A stretch of 64,000 nucleotides of DNA from Salipiger pentaromativorans (GCF_024721115.1 NZ_JAMDHK010000006.1:100052-164051), one strand, 5' to 3'; numbered from the stretch's first letter, positions 16,150 through 25,545 are shown. Notes: generated from the sequence alone by a model not told the origin. Numbers and translations are program-made.

Positions 16150-16425
16150 ATGCGAAATATTATGAGAGTGCTGCTCGCCACACTCGCAAGTGCGCTCCTC
16201 CTGTCCGGACCTGTCGCCGCGACGCCGGCCAAGGAGGCGCCTTGGCTTCCCGAGGCAGCGGCCTACCGTCTGACGCTCTTTCTTGGAAATCTCGAGCCTC
16301 TGCCCTGGGACGACATCGAGACCGCCTGGACGGAACCCTACCGGGGTTCGGAATTCTCTGTCGGGGCGCTGGCGTGGCTGGACCGCAAAAGCGATATCGA
16401 GCTACCGAAACCGCCGGATCAATGA
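16150..16425 (+). CDS. Small periplasmic protein under MntR-type control
   Basis: From the ATG at 16150 (GGAGG eight bases upstream) the product is 91 residues, with a clear Sec signal peptide 'LLATLASALLLSGPVAA' and a mature part of about 65 residues rich in Trp, Pro and acidic residues ('EAPWLPEAAAYRLTLFLGNL', 'LPWDDIETAWTEPYRGSEF'). No family is recognised. The promoter overlaps a strong MntR-type operator. Expression would therefore follow Mn depletion. Its 3' end overlaps the convergent P-type ATPase gene by seven bases. Confidence 0.7.
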   Translation: MRNIMRVLLATLASALLLSGPVAATPAKEAPWLPEAAAYRLTLFLGNLEPLPWDDIETAWTEPYRGSEFSVGALAWLDRKSDIELPKPPDQ

Positions 16426-18773
16426 CCGTGCGCCAGTGCTCCTTTCGCCATCTGCTCGCCCACCGGTTCTCCGCCTGAAGGCCCGGCCTCAACCTGATGG
16501 CCGTTCAGGAGCCGAAGTGCGTTGGCGACCACCAGCAGAGACACGCCTACATCCGCAGCAATGGCGCCCCACATTGAGGCCATACCGAACGCGGTCAGCC
16601 CGACGAACAGCGCCTTGGTCGCCAGCGATATGCCGATATTCTGGTGGATGATCGTCATGGCACGGCGCGAATGGCCGATAAGCCAGGGTACCTTGCCGAT
16701 GTCGTCGGTCATCAGCGCGATGTCGGCCGTCTCGATCGCGGCATCCGATCCGACAGCGCCCATGGCGATGGCATAATGCGCCCGCGCCATGGCCGGTGCG
16801 TCATTCACACCGTCGCCGATCATCGCCACCATGTCGTGGCTTTCGACGAGTTCCTCAATGGCCGTCACCTTGTCTTCTGGCAAAAGTTCGGCGCGCACCT
16901 CGTCGATGCCGACTTCGGCTGCCACCGCGCGCGCGGTGCGTTCGTTGTCGCCCGTCAACATCACGATGGTCTTCACACCCTGCGCATGCAGACGCGCAAC
17001 GATCCCCTTTGCATCTGGGCGGATGCGGTCGCGAAGCTCCAGTACGCCGGTCACGCCGGTCTCGTCACCCACGGCAACGAGGGTGCTCCCTGCCCCTTCG
17101 ATCCGATCCCGCAGATCCGCCGGAATGGCATTGCCGAACCCCTTCTCTTCGGCGAAGCGATCCGAGCCGAGCCAGATAGCGCGCCCGTCGGCGCGTCCTT
17201 CCAGACCGCGCCCGGGCACGGTACGGGTGTCCTCTGCGGCAGACACGGAAACACCATCGGCTTCGGCGCGCGAGAGGATGGCGCGTGCCAGCGGGTGTGA
17301 AGACCGCGCCTCCAGGCTTGCTGCCAGCGCCATGAGATCGCGTGCGGAAACGCCGACCAGTGGGTGAACCGCCGCCACCTCAGGCTCGCCCATGGTGATC
17401 GTCCCGGTCTTGTCCATCGCCAGTGCCGTGGTCCGCCCCGGCGCCTCGACATAGGCGCCGCCCTTGATGAGCACCCCCGCCCGTGCCGACGCGGTCAGCG
17501 CTGCCACGATGGAGACCGGCGTAGAAATGACCAGCGCGCAAGGACATGCGATGACCAGAAGGACCAGAGCATTGTAGAACCAGTAGTCCCAGGCGCCGCC
17601 GAGCAGCAGTGGCGGCACCAGCGCGATGGCGATCGCCAAAGCCATCACGATGGGTGTGTAGATGCGCGCGAACTTGGCCACCCACTGTTCGACCGGCGCG
17701 CGGCGGGCATGGGCATCGCCCACCATGCGAATGATTTTCGCGAGCACCGTGTCCGAGGCGGCCTTCGTCGCCCGCACCGTCAGTGTGCCCTCGCCGTTGA
17801 TCGTGCCGGCATAGACCTCGTCGCCTGGTTCCTTGGGCACTAGCGCGCTTTCCCCAGTAATTGGGGCCTGATCGACGGCCCCTGCCCCGTCCACGACCTC
17901 ACCGTCGAGGGGGATCCGGTCGCCGCCGCGCACGATAAACCTTGCATTGACTGCCACGGCCGCGGCCGGAACGTCGGATTCAGATCCGTCGTCGTAAAGA
18001 ACCCGCGCCGTTGGCGGCGCCAGATCGAGGAGCGCGGAAACCGCATTACGCGCCCGCCCCACGCTCCAGCTCTCAAGATAAAGCGAAAGCGAGAAGAAGA
18101 AGGCGACCGTCGCGGCCTCAAAAAACTCGCCGAGGCCGATGGCGCCCGCGACGGCCACCACCATGAGCAGGTTCATGTCGGGGCTAAGCCTCCGCGCCGA
18201 AGACCAGGCCTTGGGCGCGACAAGCCAGACGCCAAAAAGAATCGCGACGGCGAAGATCCCTGCTTCCACCATAGGCATAGGCACCTCGCCATGGCCCGCA
18301 AAGAGCCCGAGCGCGCCGCCCATGCCGGTCTCGACAATGTGAAAAAGGAATCCCGCCGCCCAGAAGCCGCCGCTCAACGAGGTAAAGCGCTTCTGACGTG
18401 CCAGATGCGCCGCCTGGTCCTCTGCTGCGTTGTCGGCATCCCATGGCTTGGCGCTCATGCCGGTCGTTGCGACCAACTGCGTGACTTCGTCGTCTGGTAT
18501 CCTCTCGGCGCTATCGAGGATGGTCATTCGCCCGTTGATCACGTCGAATGCCAGGTGTTCGGTTCCGCCCACTTTCGGCCCGACAACCCGGTTCAGGATC
18601 GCCACCTCTTCGGCGCAATCGAGCCCGGAGACCTGAAAGCTCCTTCCGCCAGACGGCGCTGGCGCCGTGGACGCGACGTCCTTGCTGGCGTCGCAACAGG
18701 AGTTGCCTCTTGGGTCAGAATGCTCTTGATCACCCGGATGGCCGTGATCGTTGCGGTTGCCGTCGGAAGACAT
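16419..18773 (-). CDS. Zn2+/Cd2+/Pb2+-exporting P1B-type ATPase (ZntA/CadA type)
   Basis: A 784-residue heavy-metal ATPase. The N-terminus has a His/Cys-rich stretch and an HMA domain with the zinc-type 'SGLDCAEEVAILNRVV' motif rather than MTCxxC. The membrane CPC is in 'IACPCALVISTP', the actuator loop is 'APITGESALVPKE', the phosphorylation site is 'MDKTGTITMGE', and '[10 protein letters not shown]' forms the hinge. These features assign it to the divalent PIB-2 class. Its promoter at 18806-18836 carries a cad/pbr-like dyad 19 bp wide, consistent with the MerR at 7238-7666 as activator. Confidence 0.94.
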   Translation of the reverse strand: MSSDGNRNDHGHPGDQEHSDPRGNSCCDASKDVASTAPAPSGGRSFQVSGLDCAEEVAILNRVVGPKVGGTEHLAFDVINGRMTILDSAERIPDDEVTQLVATTGMSAKPWDADNAAEDQAAHLARQKRFTSLSGGFWAAGFLFHIVETGMGGALGLFAGHGEVPMPMVEAGIFAVAILFGVWLVAPKAWSSARRLSPDMNLLMVVAVAGAIGLGEFFEAATVAFFFSLSLYLESWSVGRARNAVSALLDLAPPTARVLYDDGSESDVPAAAVAVNARFIVRGGDRIPLDGEVVDGAGAVDQAPITGESALVPKEPGDEVYAGTINGEGTLTVRATKAASDTVLAKIIRMVGDAHARRAPVEQWVAKFARIYTPIVMALAIAIALVPPLLLGGAWDYWFYNALVLLVIACPCALVISTPVSIVAALTASARAGVLIKGGAYVEAPGRTTALAMDKTGTITMGEPEVAAVHPLVGVSARDLMALAASLEARSSHPLARAILSRAEADGVSVSAAEDTRTVPGRGLEGRADGRAIWLGSDRFAEEKGFGNAIPADLRDRIEGAGSTLVAVGDETGVTGVLELRDRIRPDAKGIVARLHAQGVKTIVMLTGDNERTARAVAAEVGIDEVRAELLPEDKVTAIEELVESHDMVAMIGDGVNDAPAMARAHYAIAMGAVGSDAAIETADIALMTDDIGKVPWLIGHSRRAMTIIHQNIGISLATKALFVGLTAFGMASMWGAIAADVGVSLLVVANALRLLNGHQVEAGPSGGEPVGEQMAKGALAHGH

Positions 18774-18805
18774 GGATTGACCTCAGGATTCATTGATTCC
18801 ACATT

Positions 18806-18836
18806 GACATAGCCCCTACAGTAACTAGAGCTTCAA
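18806..18836 (-). promoter_or_regulatory. MerR-type promoter, Zn/Cd/Pb class, for the P-type ATPase
   Basis: Minus strand: -35 TTGAAG, 19-bp spacer with CTCTAGTTACTGTAG, -10 TATGTC. The dyad is the inverse of the one at 7783-7797 and matches the cad/pbr operator type. It lies 33 bases before the ATPase start codon. Confidence 0.87.
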
Positions 18837-18965
18837 GGGCAACAAGTGGATATTCGTCCAGCAAGAAAGGCGCCCTGCGGAGGCTTGAAGCTAGCCGCCC
18901 CCTTGAAACGACGCGGTTGGAGCAACGCTTGCCGGTACGAAGCGATCAGAATGAGTGAGGTAGAC

Positions 18966-19238
18966 ATGCAGAAACGAAACGCGCCGATTATCGCAGCGAC
19001 ATTGGTGCTTGCTGGCTGCGCGGTGCCAACGCTGGACGACGGCGGCGCTCGCAACGAAGTGGGAAGTGTTCCCGAGGCCGTCATTGCCCTTGCTGCGCCT
19101 GGTCAGGATCTCACCACGGCGCGGCTTCGTCCCGAGGATGGCTGTTATTGGTATGAACACAGCGGTCCGGTGGAAAACACCTTGGTTCCGCTACGCTCGG
19201 CAGGTGGCAACCCCATCTGCACTTCGCGCCAGTCCTGA
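18966..19238 (+). CDS. Small lipoprotein
   Basis: From the ATG at 18966, preceded by GAGG, the product is 90 residues with a signal peptide and lipobox 'LVLAGCAVPTL' (Cys at residue 18). The mature part is short, with two further Cys ('EDGCYWYEHSGP', 'NPICTS'). It would be acylated by the Lgt/LspA/Lnt set encoded in this window. No family is recognised. It starts about 130 bases from the divergent ATPase promoter and may share its control. Confidence 0.7.
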   Translation: MQKRNAPIIAATLVLAGCAVPTLDDGGARNEVGSVPEAVIALAAPGQDLTTARLRPEDGCYWYEHSGPVENTLVPLRSAGGNPICTSRQS

Positions 19239-19285
19239 TCAGCCCATAGATGCGTCAAGCCCACGCGTAACACATGATGCGCCAG

Positions 19286-19951
19286 TCAACTTCTCGGGGT
19301 GACGCTGTCTTCCGCCGAGTACAGGAATGCCGTCGAGCCAATCTCGACGTTGGGATAGAGATCATTGATGTGTGCCATGACCATTCGGACGCAGCCGGAA
19401 CTCGCACGGCCGCCAATGCTTCTTGGATACGGTGTCCCGTGAATCCTTAGATAGGTGTCTCGGTCGCCGACGAAGAGATAGAGGGCTCGCGATCCGAGCG
19501 CGTTTTCAGGTCCGGGTTCCATACCGTCAGCGATATCGGCGTAGAGCTCTGGGTCGCGGTCGATCATGTTTTGTGTCGGCTGCCAATGCGGCCACCTGAC
19601 CTTGCGCTTGATCGTATAGGTGCCCGGTTCGTAAAGTTTACCGCGCGCGATCGCCACGCCATAGCGCATCGCCGTGCCGCCTTCTTCGATGTGGTAGAGA
19701 TAGCGCGCAACAGCATCGACATGGATATCACCGGGTACAAGTCCGTCCTTCGCGAGGACCCGCTGTGGCAGGAAGCGAGGGTGAAGGCCCCAAGGGTTGG
19801 ACGTGGCCGGGTCGTAGCCGGGAGGTGTAACCTGTGCGTCCCAAGCTGCCTTCTGCGCATCGGTAGGCCACGTGTCTGCAAGGAGCGGGCTGGATATCGA
19901 TGCCGAAAACAGCGCGGTGGTCGTCTGGATGAAATGTCGTCTTGTCAGCAT
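19286..19951 (-). CDS. L,D-transpeptidase (YkuD family), TAT-secreted, copy 1
   Basis: From the ATG at 19951 the product is 221 residues with a twin-arginine signal 'TRRHFIQTTTALF'. The YkuD domain ends in the catalytic motif 'IHGTPYPRSIGGRASSGCVR', in which His and the nucleophilic Cys are intact. These enzymes make mDAP-mDAP cross-links or attach lipoprotein to peptidoglycan. It is about three-quarters identical by eye to the copy at 28724-29389. The MerR-type promoter at 20074-20104 lies upstream, so this wall enzyme appears to be metal induced. A longer frame from 20044 would bury the TAT motif. Confidence 0.92.
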   Translation of the reverse strand: MLTRRHFIQTTTALFSASISSPLLADTWPTDAQKAAWDAQVTPPGYDPATSNPWGLHPRFLPQRVLAKDGLVPGDIHVDAVARYLYHIEEGGTAMRYGVAIARGKLYEPGTYTIKRKVRWPHWQPTQNMIDRDPELYADIADGMEPGPENALGSRALYLFVGDRDTYLRIHGTPYPRSIGGRASSGCVRMVMAHINDLYPNVEIGSTAFLYSAEDSVTPRS

Positions 19952-20073
19952 ATAGATTGCTCCGTTCACGCATTGGACGGCAAACCGAACCTTACCCCGA
20001 ACGCAGTGTTGTTCGCCCGGGAAGGAGTGAGGCGTTATTGGCAACTTGCTCCATGGTGCCGTTCTTTGTCGGT

Positions 20074-20104
20074 GGCTTAACTCCTAAAGCTACTAGAGGT
20101 TCAA
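20074..20104 (-). promoter_or_regulatory. MerR-type promoter, Zn/Cd/Pb class, for an L,D-transpeptidase
   Basis: Minus strand: -35 TTGAAC, 19-bp spacer containing CTCTAGTAGCTTTAG, -10 TAAGCC. The leader to the ATG at 19951 is about 120 bases. The dyad is less perfect than its siblings but keeps both arms. Confidence 0.75.
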
Positions 20105-20144
20105 GAAAATTTTCTGTTATCAATAGACGCTGCTACTAATGGAG

Positions 20145-20867
20145 CTATCCGATCCGTCCCAGAACCGGAAATACGTCGAGCATCCAGTATGACAGCGCGC
20201 TCAACTGCCCTGTCATCATCGCCAGCCCCATCAAGATCATCACTATGCCCGCAAGCTGGTGGAGGCGGCGGCCAACCCGGCCGATGGCCCGCAACCGTCC
20301 CGCGATCTGGTCGGTGAATCCGGCCACGATCAGAAACGGTATTCCAAGGCCGGCGGAATAGACGGCAAGCAGCATGATACCTTCGCCCATCGTGGCACTC
20401 GCCGCACTGGCTGTCAGGATCGCGCCGAGGATCGGGCCGATGCACGGAGTCCAGCCGAAACCGAAGGCAAGACCGAGGACATAGGACGCAGCGGGTTGGC
20501 CCCCGGGGATGTTGAGATTGAATCGGAAGTCGCGTTCCATGACCGAAACACGCGCGGCTCCTATCATGAAGAGCCCGAAGAAAATGATGATGCCGCCCCC
20601 AACGAGGTTGAGTTCATACCGCCACCGAAGCAGGGCCTGACCCATTGCAGTCGCGGATGCGCCAAGTCCCATGAAGATGGTGGAGAAGCCGAGGACAAAA
20701 CACAGGCTCAGCCAGACCGCGCGCGACGGCGAAGCGCCGACCACCCCGCCCTCAGCGGCTGTGCGCCCGGTTACGTAGGAGACATAACCTGGCACAAGAG
20801 GTAGCACGCAGGGGGACAGAAATGATATCGTGCCGGCTAGGAGGGCGGCGGTGAGGGCGCGCGCCAA
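20145..20867 (-). CDS. ccdA: CcdA-like thiol-reducing membrane protein, 5' end replaced by IS debris
   Basis: A six-helix CcdA/DsbD-beta protein that carries electrons from cytoplasmic thioredoxin to periplasmic thiols. Both redox cysteines are present: 'FLSPCVLPLVPGYVSY' and 'FGWTPCIGPILGAIL'. The open frame reaches 20993, but its first 42 codons lie on insertion-sequence DNA read in the wrong frame. A TTG at 20867 gives about 240 residues and lacks only a few N-terminal residues of the family. The true start and expression are uncertain. ScsB at 43482 carries a similar membrane domain. Confidence 0.72.
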   Translation of the reverse strand: MARALTAALLAGTISFLSPCVLPLVPGYVSYVTGRTAAEGGVVGASPSRAVWLSLCFVLGFSTIFMGLGASATAMGQALLRWRYELNLVGGGIIIFFGLFMIGAARVSVMERDFRFNLNIPGGQPAASYVLGLAFGFGWTPCIGPILGAILTASAASATMGEGIMLLAVYSAGLGIPFLIVAGFTDQIAGRLRAIGRVGRRLHQLAGIVMILMGLAMMTGQLSALSYWMLDVFPVLGRIG

Positions 20868-21042
20868 GTGATGTCTTCGTCGACCCAGATCAGCAGGGAC
20901 CCCCGCTTGCGCAGCGATGCGTTGTAGCTGGACCAGTTGGTCGTACGATAGCGGGCGGGAGATGGGTTGCTCATGGAATGCGGCTAACAGCATGGGTTCG
21001 CGAAGGGAATCCTGAGGCGTCAGACTTGTGCAACAACGCCCC
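20837..21042 (-). mobile_element. Left-end remnant of an IS5-family element
   Basis: On the minus strand an ATG at 20974 opens 'RYRTTNWSSYNASLRKRGSL' and continues 'LIWVDEDITW', the characteristic N-terminus of IS5-family (IS1031/IS427-type) transposases of alphaproteobacteria. After about 37 codons the transposase text stops and the frame ends at 20837 inside ccdA. Upstream, 21042-21015 reads GGGGCGTTGTTGCACAAGTC, which resembles the terminal repeat of such elements. The rest of the element is gone, so a deletion has joined its left end to the start of ccdA. Confidence 0.78.
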
Positions 21043-21083
21043 GTATCATCGACCTAGTGGTGCCCACATGGCAGGCTATTTCA

Positions 21084-21728
21084 ATGGATAGATTTTTCTC
21101 TATCAGTATGCCCGCGGCTCAGTTTGTTAGAAATGTCCTGCTGTTCAGCTTCGCTGCATTACTGCCGGTCCTGTTGTTCTACGTCTTACTGGCTCCGGGC
21201 TTTGCTCCGGCTCTTGCTGCCGGCGGACCGGCACTCATGCGCTTACTAAGGCAGGTTGCGACCAACGGTTTGCCCGTGGTTTTTGCCGTCAACTATGTCA
21301 GTTTTTTCCTTTTCGCTATGACAAAGCAACCAAAGGCGGGCTCAAGAGACACGGCGTTTTTCGTGCTGGTCGATGTCTTGCTCAGAGCCCTTCTCTTTCC
21401 AGGTCTCCACGTGCTGATATACGTTCTATCTGCCGACTGGTTCGGGTCATTCGGCGGCAATCGTTCAACCGCTTTGGCGGTTGTATCCCCGACTCTTGCG
21501 CGTTCGGCGTTTTTCGAGAACATCTCCGGCGTTTACCTCTATGCGACTATGATAAGCGCGTTGCCGCTCTACGTCTCGGCTTTCGGGCGGTCGGAATTTC
21601 TTGGACCGGTTGTACGTCGCTTGCCCATGAACACGGGCGCGATGCTGCTTGCCCTGGCTGCGTTTGCCTTGTCGGTCGGGCTGATCACGATCGGCGCACA
21701 AGGCATCGCATCTCTTCAGGCCAGGTGA
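21084..21728 (+). CDS. Multi-spanning membrane protein of unknown family
   Basis: A 214-residue protein with five or six hydrophobic segments (about residues 15-45, 65-85, 95-120, 150-165 and 185-210). No conserved motif was recognised. The ATG at 21084 is preferred over a GTG at 21057 because the longer version has no membrane or family support, but the choice is uncertain. Its upstream region is cut by the IS5 remnant ending near 21042, so its native promoter may be lost. It converges on the APC permease gene seven bases away. Confidence 0.55.
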   Translation: MDRFFSISMPAAQFVRNVLLFSFAALLPVLLFYVLLAPGFAPALAAGGPALMRLLRQVATNGLPVVFAVNYVSFFLFAMTKQPKAGSRDTAFFVLVDVLLRALLFPGLHVLIYVLSADWFGSFGGNRSTALAVVSPTLARSAFFENISGVYLYATMISALPLYVSAFGRSEFLGPVVRRLPMNTGAMLLALAAFALSVGLITIGAQGIASLQAR

Positions 21729-21735
21729 TGGTAGG

Positions 21736-23073
21736 CTAATCACCGTGGGCGTGGGCGGGGGCGGGGGCGACTTGCGGTGCCACCCATTGCGACAAGTAAA
21801 CGCGCTCGAAGGCGAACACAGCGATCATCCCGACAGCGGCGTAGAGAACGATCATCGGGTCGCTTTGAAGCTTCATCACGGTGAAAGCTGCCAGTACTAT
21901 CGCATCGAGCGCCAGGGCAGTCAAAAGCACGATACCGAAGGCGCCGACGTCTGCTCGACGATAGCGGAACACGCCCCAATGTATGATCATGTCCATGACG
22001 AGGTAAAAGAAAGCACCGAGGGATGCGATCCGGCCTAAATCAAAGAGCACGGCCAACGTCGCGGCGATGACGACAGTATAGACCAGGGTGTGGCGTTGGA
22101 TGGGACCTGGCATACCGAAGTGGCTGTGCGGGATCATTTCCATGTCGGTCAGCATCGCCAGCATACGCGACACCGCGAAGACGCTGGCCAGAACGCCGGA
22201 CGCCGTTGCGACAGCGGCCAGGATCACCGTGAGTATGAAGCCGGTTTGTCCAAGGGCGGGCTGCGCCGCTTGTGCCAGCGAATAGTCACGCGCTGAGATG
22301 ATCTCCTCGATCGTGAGACTCGAACCGACCCCGTAGGCGACCAACAGGTAGACGACGACGCAGATTCCGATAGAGAACATGATCGCTCGGCCAACATTGC
22401 GATTTGGTTCAGTGATCTCGGCTCCGCTGTTGGTGATCGTGGTGAATCCCTTGAACGCAAGGATGGCCAGCGCCGTAGAGGCGATGAACCCCGTGAGCCC
22501 GTAGGATTGTGAGGTCTCGGACGCCGCGGCGAACGCAAAACCACTGGACCACAGGGCCGCGATGCCAAACAGAGCTATGCCTCCGATCTTGATCGCGGCC
22601 ATGATCAACGAGAACAGCCCGACCGAGCGGTTTCCGGCCATGTTCACCAAAAAGGCGAAAACGATCACGGCCACAGCCAGAGCGGGGACCAATGGGCCAC
22701 CTTCGATATCGAAAGGGCGCAGGACATAGGTGGCGAAGGTTCGCGCGACGAGGCTTTCCGCGATCACCATGCTGAGCGCCATCAGCAGTGCGGCCCCGCC
22801 CGCGATGGCTCCGGGGCCATAGCATTTCTGCAGGATCATGGCGATGCCACCCGAGGACGGCCATTTGTTCGACATCCTGATGTAGCTGTAGGCGCTGAAG
22901 CTTGTGACGACCGCGCCGGCGATGAATGCAAGCGGGAAAAGCGGGCCGGCGAGCTGCGCGATTTGCCCCGTCAACGCAAAGATTCCAGCGCCGATCATCA
23001 CGCCTGTCCCCATCGCAACGGCTCCGCCCAGACTGATGGAATTTTCGCGGTACGTTTCTTTTTCGCTCTGCAT
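21736..23073 (-). CDS. APC-superfamily amino acid/polyamine permease (paralogue 2)
   Basis: A 445-residue APC carrier with twelve predicted helices and the opening 'GTGVMIGAGIFALTGQIA', nearly the same as the permease at 28-1350. The central 'FKGFTTITNSGAEI' and 'MLTDMEMIPHSHFGMPG' segments are shared too, so the two are clear paralogues. The C-terminus ends 'VAPAPAHAHGD', again a short His-containing tail. It sits directly downstream of the copper ATPase on the same strand, 48 bases away, and may be co-transcribed with it. The transported compound is unknown. Confidence 0.87.
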   Translation of the reverse strand: MQSEKETYRENSISLGGAVAMGTGVMIGAGIFALTGQIAQLAGPLFPLAFIAGAVVTSFSAYSYIRMSNKWPSSGGIAMILQKCYGPGAIAGGAALLMALSMVIAESLVARTFATYVLRPFDIEGGPLVPALAVAVIVFAFLVNMAGNRSVGLFSLIMAAIKIGGIALFGIAALWSSGFAFAAASETSQSYGLTGFIASTALAILAFKGFTTITNSGAEITEPNRNVGRAIMFSIGICVVVYLLVAYGVGSSLTIEEIISARDYSLAQAAQPALGQTGFILTVILAAVATASGVLASVFAVSRMLAMLTDMEMIPHSHFGMPGPIQRHTLVYTVVIAATLAVLFDLGRIASLGAFFYLVMDMIIHWGVFRYRRADVGAFGIVLLTALALDAIVLAAFTVMKLQSDPMIVLYAAVGMIAVFAFERVYLSQWVAPQVAPAPAHAHGD

Positions 23074-23121
23074 AAATGGCCCCCTTTTAATTTTGGTTCA
23101 TCCGAACGCTGTTGCGCGCTT

Positions 23122-25467
23122 CTAGATACGAACGCCGCGAAGGCGCAGCGAATTGAGCACCACCGAGATTGACGACGCGCTCATGGCGAAGGCAGCAAAC
23201 ATCGGACTGATGAGGATGCCAAAGAAGGGAAACAGAACTCCCGCCGCGACCGGCACGCCGGAGGCGTTGTAGATCAGCGCGAAGAACAGGTTCTGGCGGA
23301 TGTTGCGCATCGTGGCCCGGGCGAGCCGCCGCGCACGCACGATACCATCAAGGTTGCCCTTGACCAGCGTGACGCCCGCGCTTTCGATGGCCACATCGGC
23401 GCCGGTGCCCATGGCGATGCCGACATCGGCCTGCGCGAGCGCGGGGGCGTCGTTGACGCCATCCCCGGCCATGGCGACCTTGTGGCCCGCCTCTTGCAAC
23501 TCAAGGATGATCCGCGCCTTGTCCTCCGGCAGCACGTCGGCCCGGATCTCATCGATTCCGAGCCGCGTGCCGATGGCCTTGGCCGTGCGTTCGTTGTCGC
23601 CGGTCGCCATGATGACGCGGAACCCCAGTTCATGCAGATCCTCGATGGCTTCTGGCGTGGTCTCCTTCACTGGGTCGGCGACAGCAACTAGACCGGCGAT
23701 CTCGCCATCCAGCACAACGAACATGACCGTCTCGCCTTCGTCGCGGCGGGCATTGGCCTTGGCGGTCAACGCGCCCGCCTCGAGCCCCAATTCGCGGATC
23801 ATCGCCAAATTGCCGAGCGCGACCGCTTTGCCGTCAACGACCCCCTTGACGCCCTTGCCAGTGACCGCCTCGAAGTCCCGTGCCTCGTCCATTTTGACAT
23901 CTCGCTCCTCCGCACCCCTGACGATCGCTTCGGCCAAGGGGTGCTCCGATCCGCGCTCAAGCGATGCGGCGAGACGCAAGACCTCGGCTTCGTCGTGGCC
24001 GGGTTGCGGGAGTACGTCGACAAGCCGCGGCTTGCCTTCGGTCAACGTGCCGGTCTTGTCGACGATCAGGGTATCGACTTTCTCGAACCGCTCCAGCGCC
24101 TCGGCGTTCTTGATCAGCACCCCTGCCTGAGCGCCCCGTCCTGTCGCTGTCATGATCGACATCGGTGTCGCCAGGCCAAGCGCACAAGGACAGGCGATGA
24201 TCAGAACCGCCACCGCCGAAATCAATGCGTAGGAAAGCGCAGGCGCGGGCCCCCAGATCGCCCAGGCGATGAAGGACAGGACCGCGATACCGATGACGGC
24301 CGGAACGAAATATCCCGCCACCTTGTCGGCGTATTTCTGGATCGGGGCGCGCGAGCGCTGCGCGTTCGACACCATCTCGACAATTTGAGCCAGCATCGTG
24401 TCGGACCCGACACGCGTCGCCTCCATCACCAGACTGCCGGTGCCATTGATCGTCGCGCCGGTCAGCGGGTCGCCCTCGGTCTTCTCGACCGGCACGGGTT
24501 CACCGGAGATCATGCTTTCGTCGACCGAGGACCGGCCGTCCAGAACCACGCCATCGACCGGCACCTTGTCACCGGGCCGCACGCGCAGCCGGTCCCCGAC
24601 TTGCACGTCCTCCAGCGGGATTTCCTCCTCGGATCCGTCGTCCCGGATGACCCGCGCGGTCTTTGCCGCCATGTCGAGAAGCGCGCGGATCGCCTTGCCG
24701 GTCCCCTCGCGGGCGCGTAGTTCCATCACCTGGCCGAGCAGCACCAGCGTCACGATCACCGCCGCCGCCTCGAAATAGACGCCGACATGGCCTTCGGAGT
24801 CTCGGAACCCATCAGGGAATATGTCCGGTGCGAGAACGGCAACGACGCTGAAGAGCCAGGCGGCAAGAACGCCCATGCCGATCAGGGAGAACATGTTGAG
24901 GTTCAATGTGCGGAACGAAATCCATCCGCGTTCCAGAAACGGCCAGCCGCACCACAAGACCACTGGCGTTGCCAGGATCAATTCGATCCATTGTGTGGTG
25001 CTTTCGCCAAAAAAAGTCCGGACTGCGGGGAAACCGACGAATGGCCCCATCGTGAGGGCAAGGAGCGGGATCGTCAGGACTGTGCCGACCCAGAACCGCC
25101 GTGTGAAATCCACCAGTTCGGGATTTGGACCTTCATCGCCCGGCACACCGGATTCCAGTTCCAATCCCATACCACAGATCGGACACGCGCCCGGATCAGG
25201 CTGCCGCACCTGAGGGTGCATCGGGCAGGTGAAAATGGGACCATCATGTCCTGTAGGAACCAGATCATATCGGCCATCGGCCGGCGTGGCACCCGCGTGG
25301 TGTTCGTGATGATCATGTGCTGAATGGACCTCGAGCTCCGATTCCGGCACGAGGTGCATCCCGCATTTCGGACAATTGCCGGGCTCGTCCTGCCGCACCT
25401 CAGGGTGCATGGGGCAAACGAATACCGAAGAAGCTGCTGTGGTTTCAGAACTGTCGGGAGTGCTCAT
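23122..25467 (-). CDS. Copper-exporting P1B-type ATPase with double metal-binding N-terminal motif
   Basis: A 781-residue heavy-metal ATPase. The start at 25467 has AAGGAC upstream; the open frame from 25527 runs through the promoter. Instead of HMA domains the N-terminus has two copies of a Cys-knuckle motif, '[20 protein letters not shown]' and '[20 protein letters not shown]', then eight helices with CPC in '[12 protein letters not shown]', '[10 protein letters not shown]' and '[10 protein letters not shown]'. The last helices, '[20 protein letters not shown]' and '[16 protein letters not shown]', are typical of copper ATPases. A copper-class MerR promoter lies at 25497-25527. Confidence 0.93.
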   Translation of the reverse strand: MSTPDSSETTAASSVFVCPMHPEVRQDEPGNCPKCGMHLVPESELEVHSAHDHHEHHAGATPADGRYDLVPTGHDGPIFTCPMHPQVRQPDPGACPICGMGLELESGVPGDEGPNPELVDFTRRFWVGTVLTIPLLALTMGPFVGFPAVRTFFGESTTQWIELILATPVVLWCGWPFLERGWISFRTLNLNMFSLIGMGVLAAWLFSVVAVLAPDIFPDGFRDSEGHVGVYFEAAAVIVTLVLLGQVMELRAREGTGKAIRALLDMAAKTARVIRDDGSEEEIPLEDVQVGDRLRVRPGDKVPVDGVVLDGRSSVDESMISGEPVPVEKTEGDPLTGATINGTGSLVMEATRVGSDTMLAQIVEMVSNAQRSRAPIQKYADKVAGYFVPAVIGIAVLSFIAWAIWGPAPALSYALISAVAVLIIACPCALGLATPMSIMTATGRGAQAGVLIKNAEALERFEKVDTLIVDKTGTLTEGKPRLVDVLPQPGHDEAEVLRLAASLERGSEHPLAEAIVRGAEERDVKMDEARDFEAVTGKGVKGVVDGKAVALGNLAMIRELGLEAGALTAKANARRDEGETVMFVVLDGEIAGLVAVADPVKETTPEAIEDLHELGFRVIMATGDNERTAKAIGTRLGIDEIRADVLPEDKARIILELQEAGHKVAMAGDGVNDAPALAQADVGIAMGTGADVAIESAGVTLVKGNLDGIVRARRLARATMRNIRQNLFFALIYNASGVPVAAGVLFPFFGILISPMFAAFAMSASSISVVLNSLRLRGVRI

Positions 25468-25496
25468 TTTGCGGTCCTTTCCGAGAATGCTTCTCT

Positions 25497-25527
25497 TGCC
25501 TAGGGCTTCCATCCGCGGGAGGGTCAA
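25497..25527 (-). promoter_or_regulatory. MerR-type promoter, copper class, for the copper ATPase
   Basis: Minus strand: -35 TTGACC, 19-bp spacer CTCCCGCGGATGGAAGCCC, -10 TAGGCA. The spacer keeps the CueR-like half-sites CTCCC/GGAAG. It overlaps the end of the open frame in front of the ATPase and supports the start at 25467. Confidence 0.8.
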
Positions 25528-25545
25528 GAGAGATCAGTACGGCGA

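Noticed and set aside
20868..20993. N-terminal extension of CcdA
   Set aside because: The codons are IS5 transposase DNA read in another frame, not CcdA sequence.
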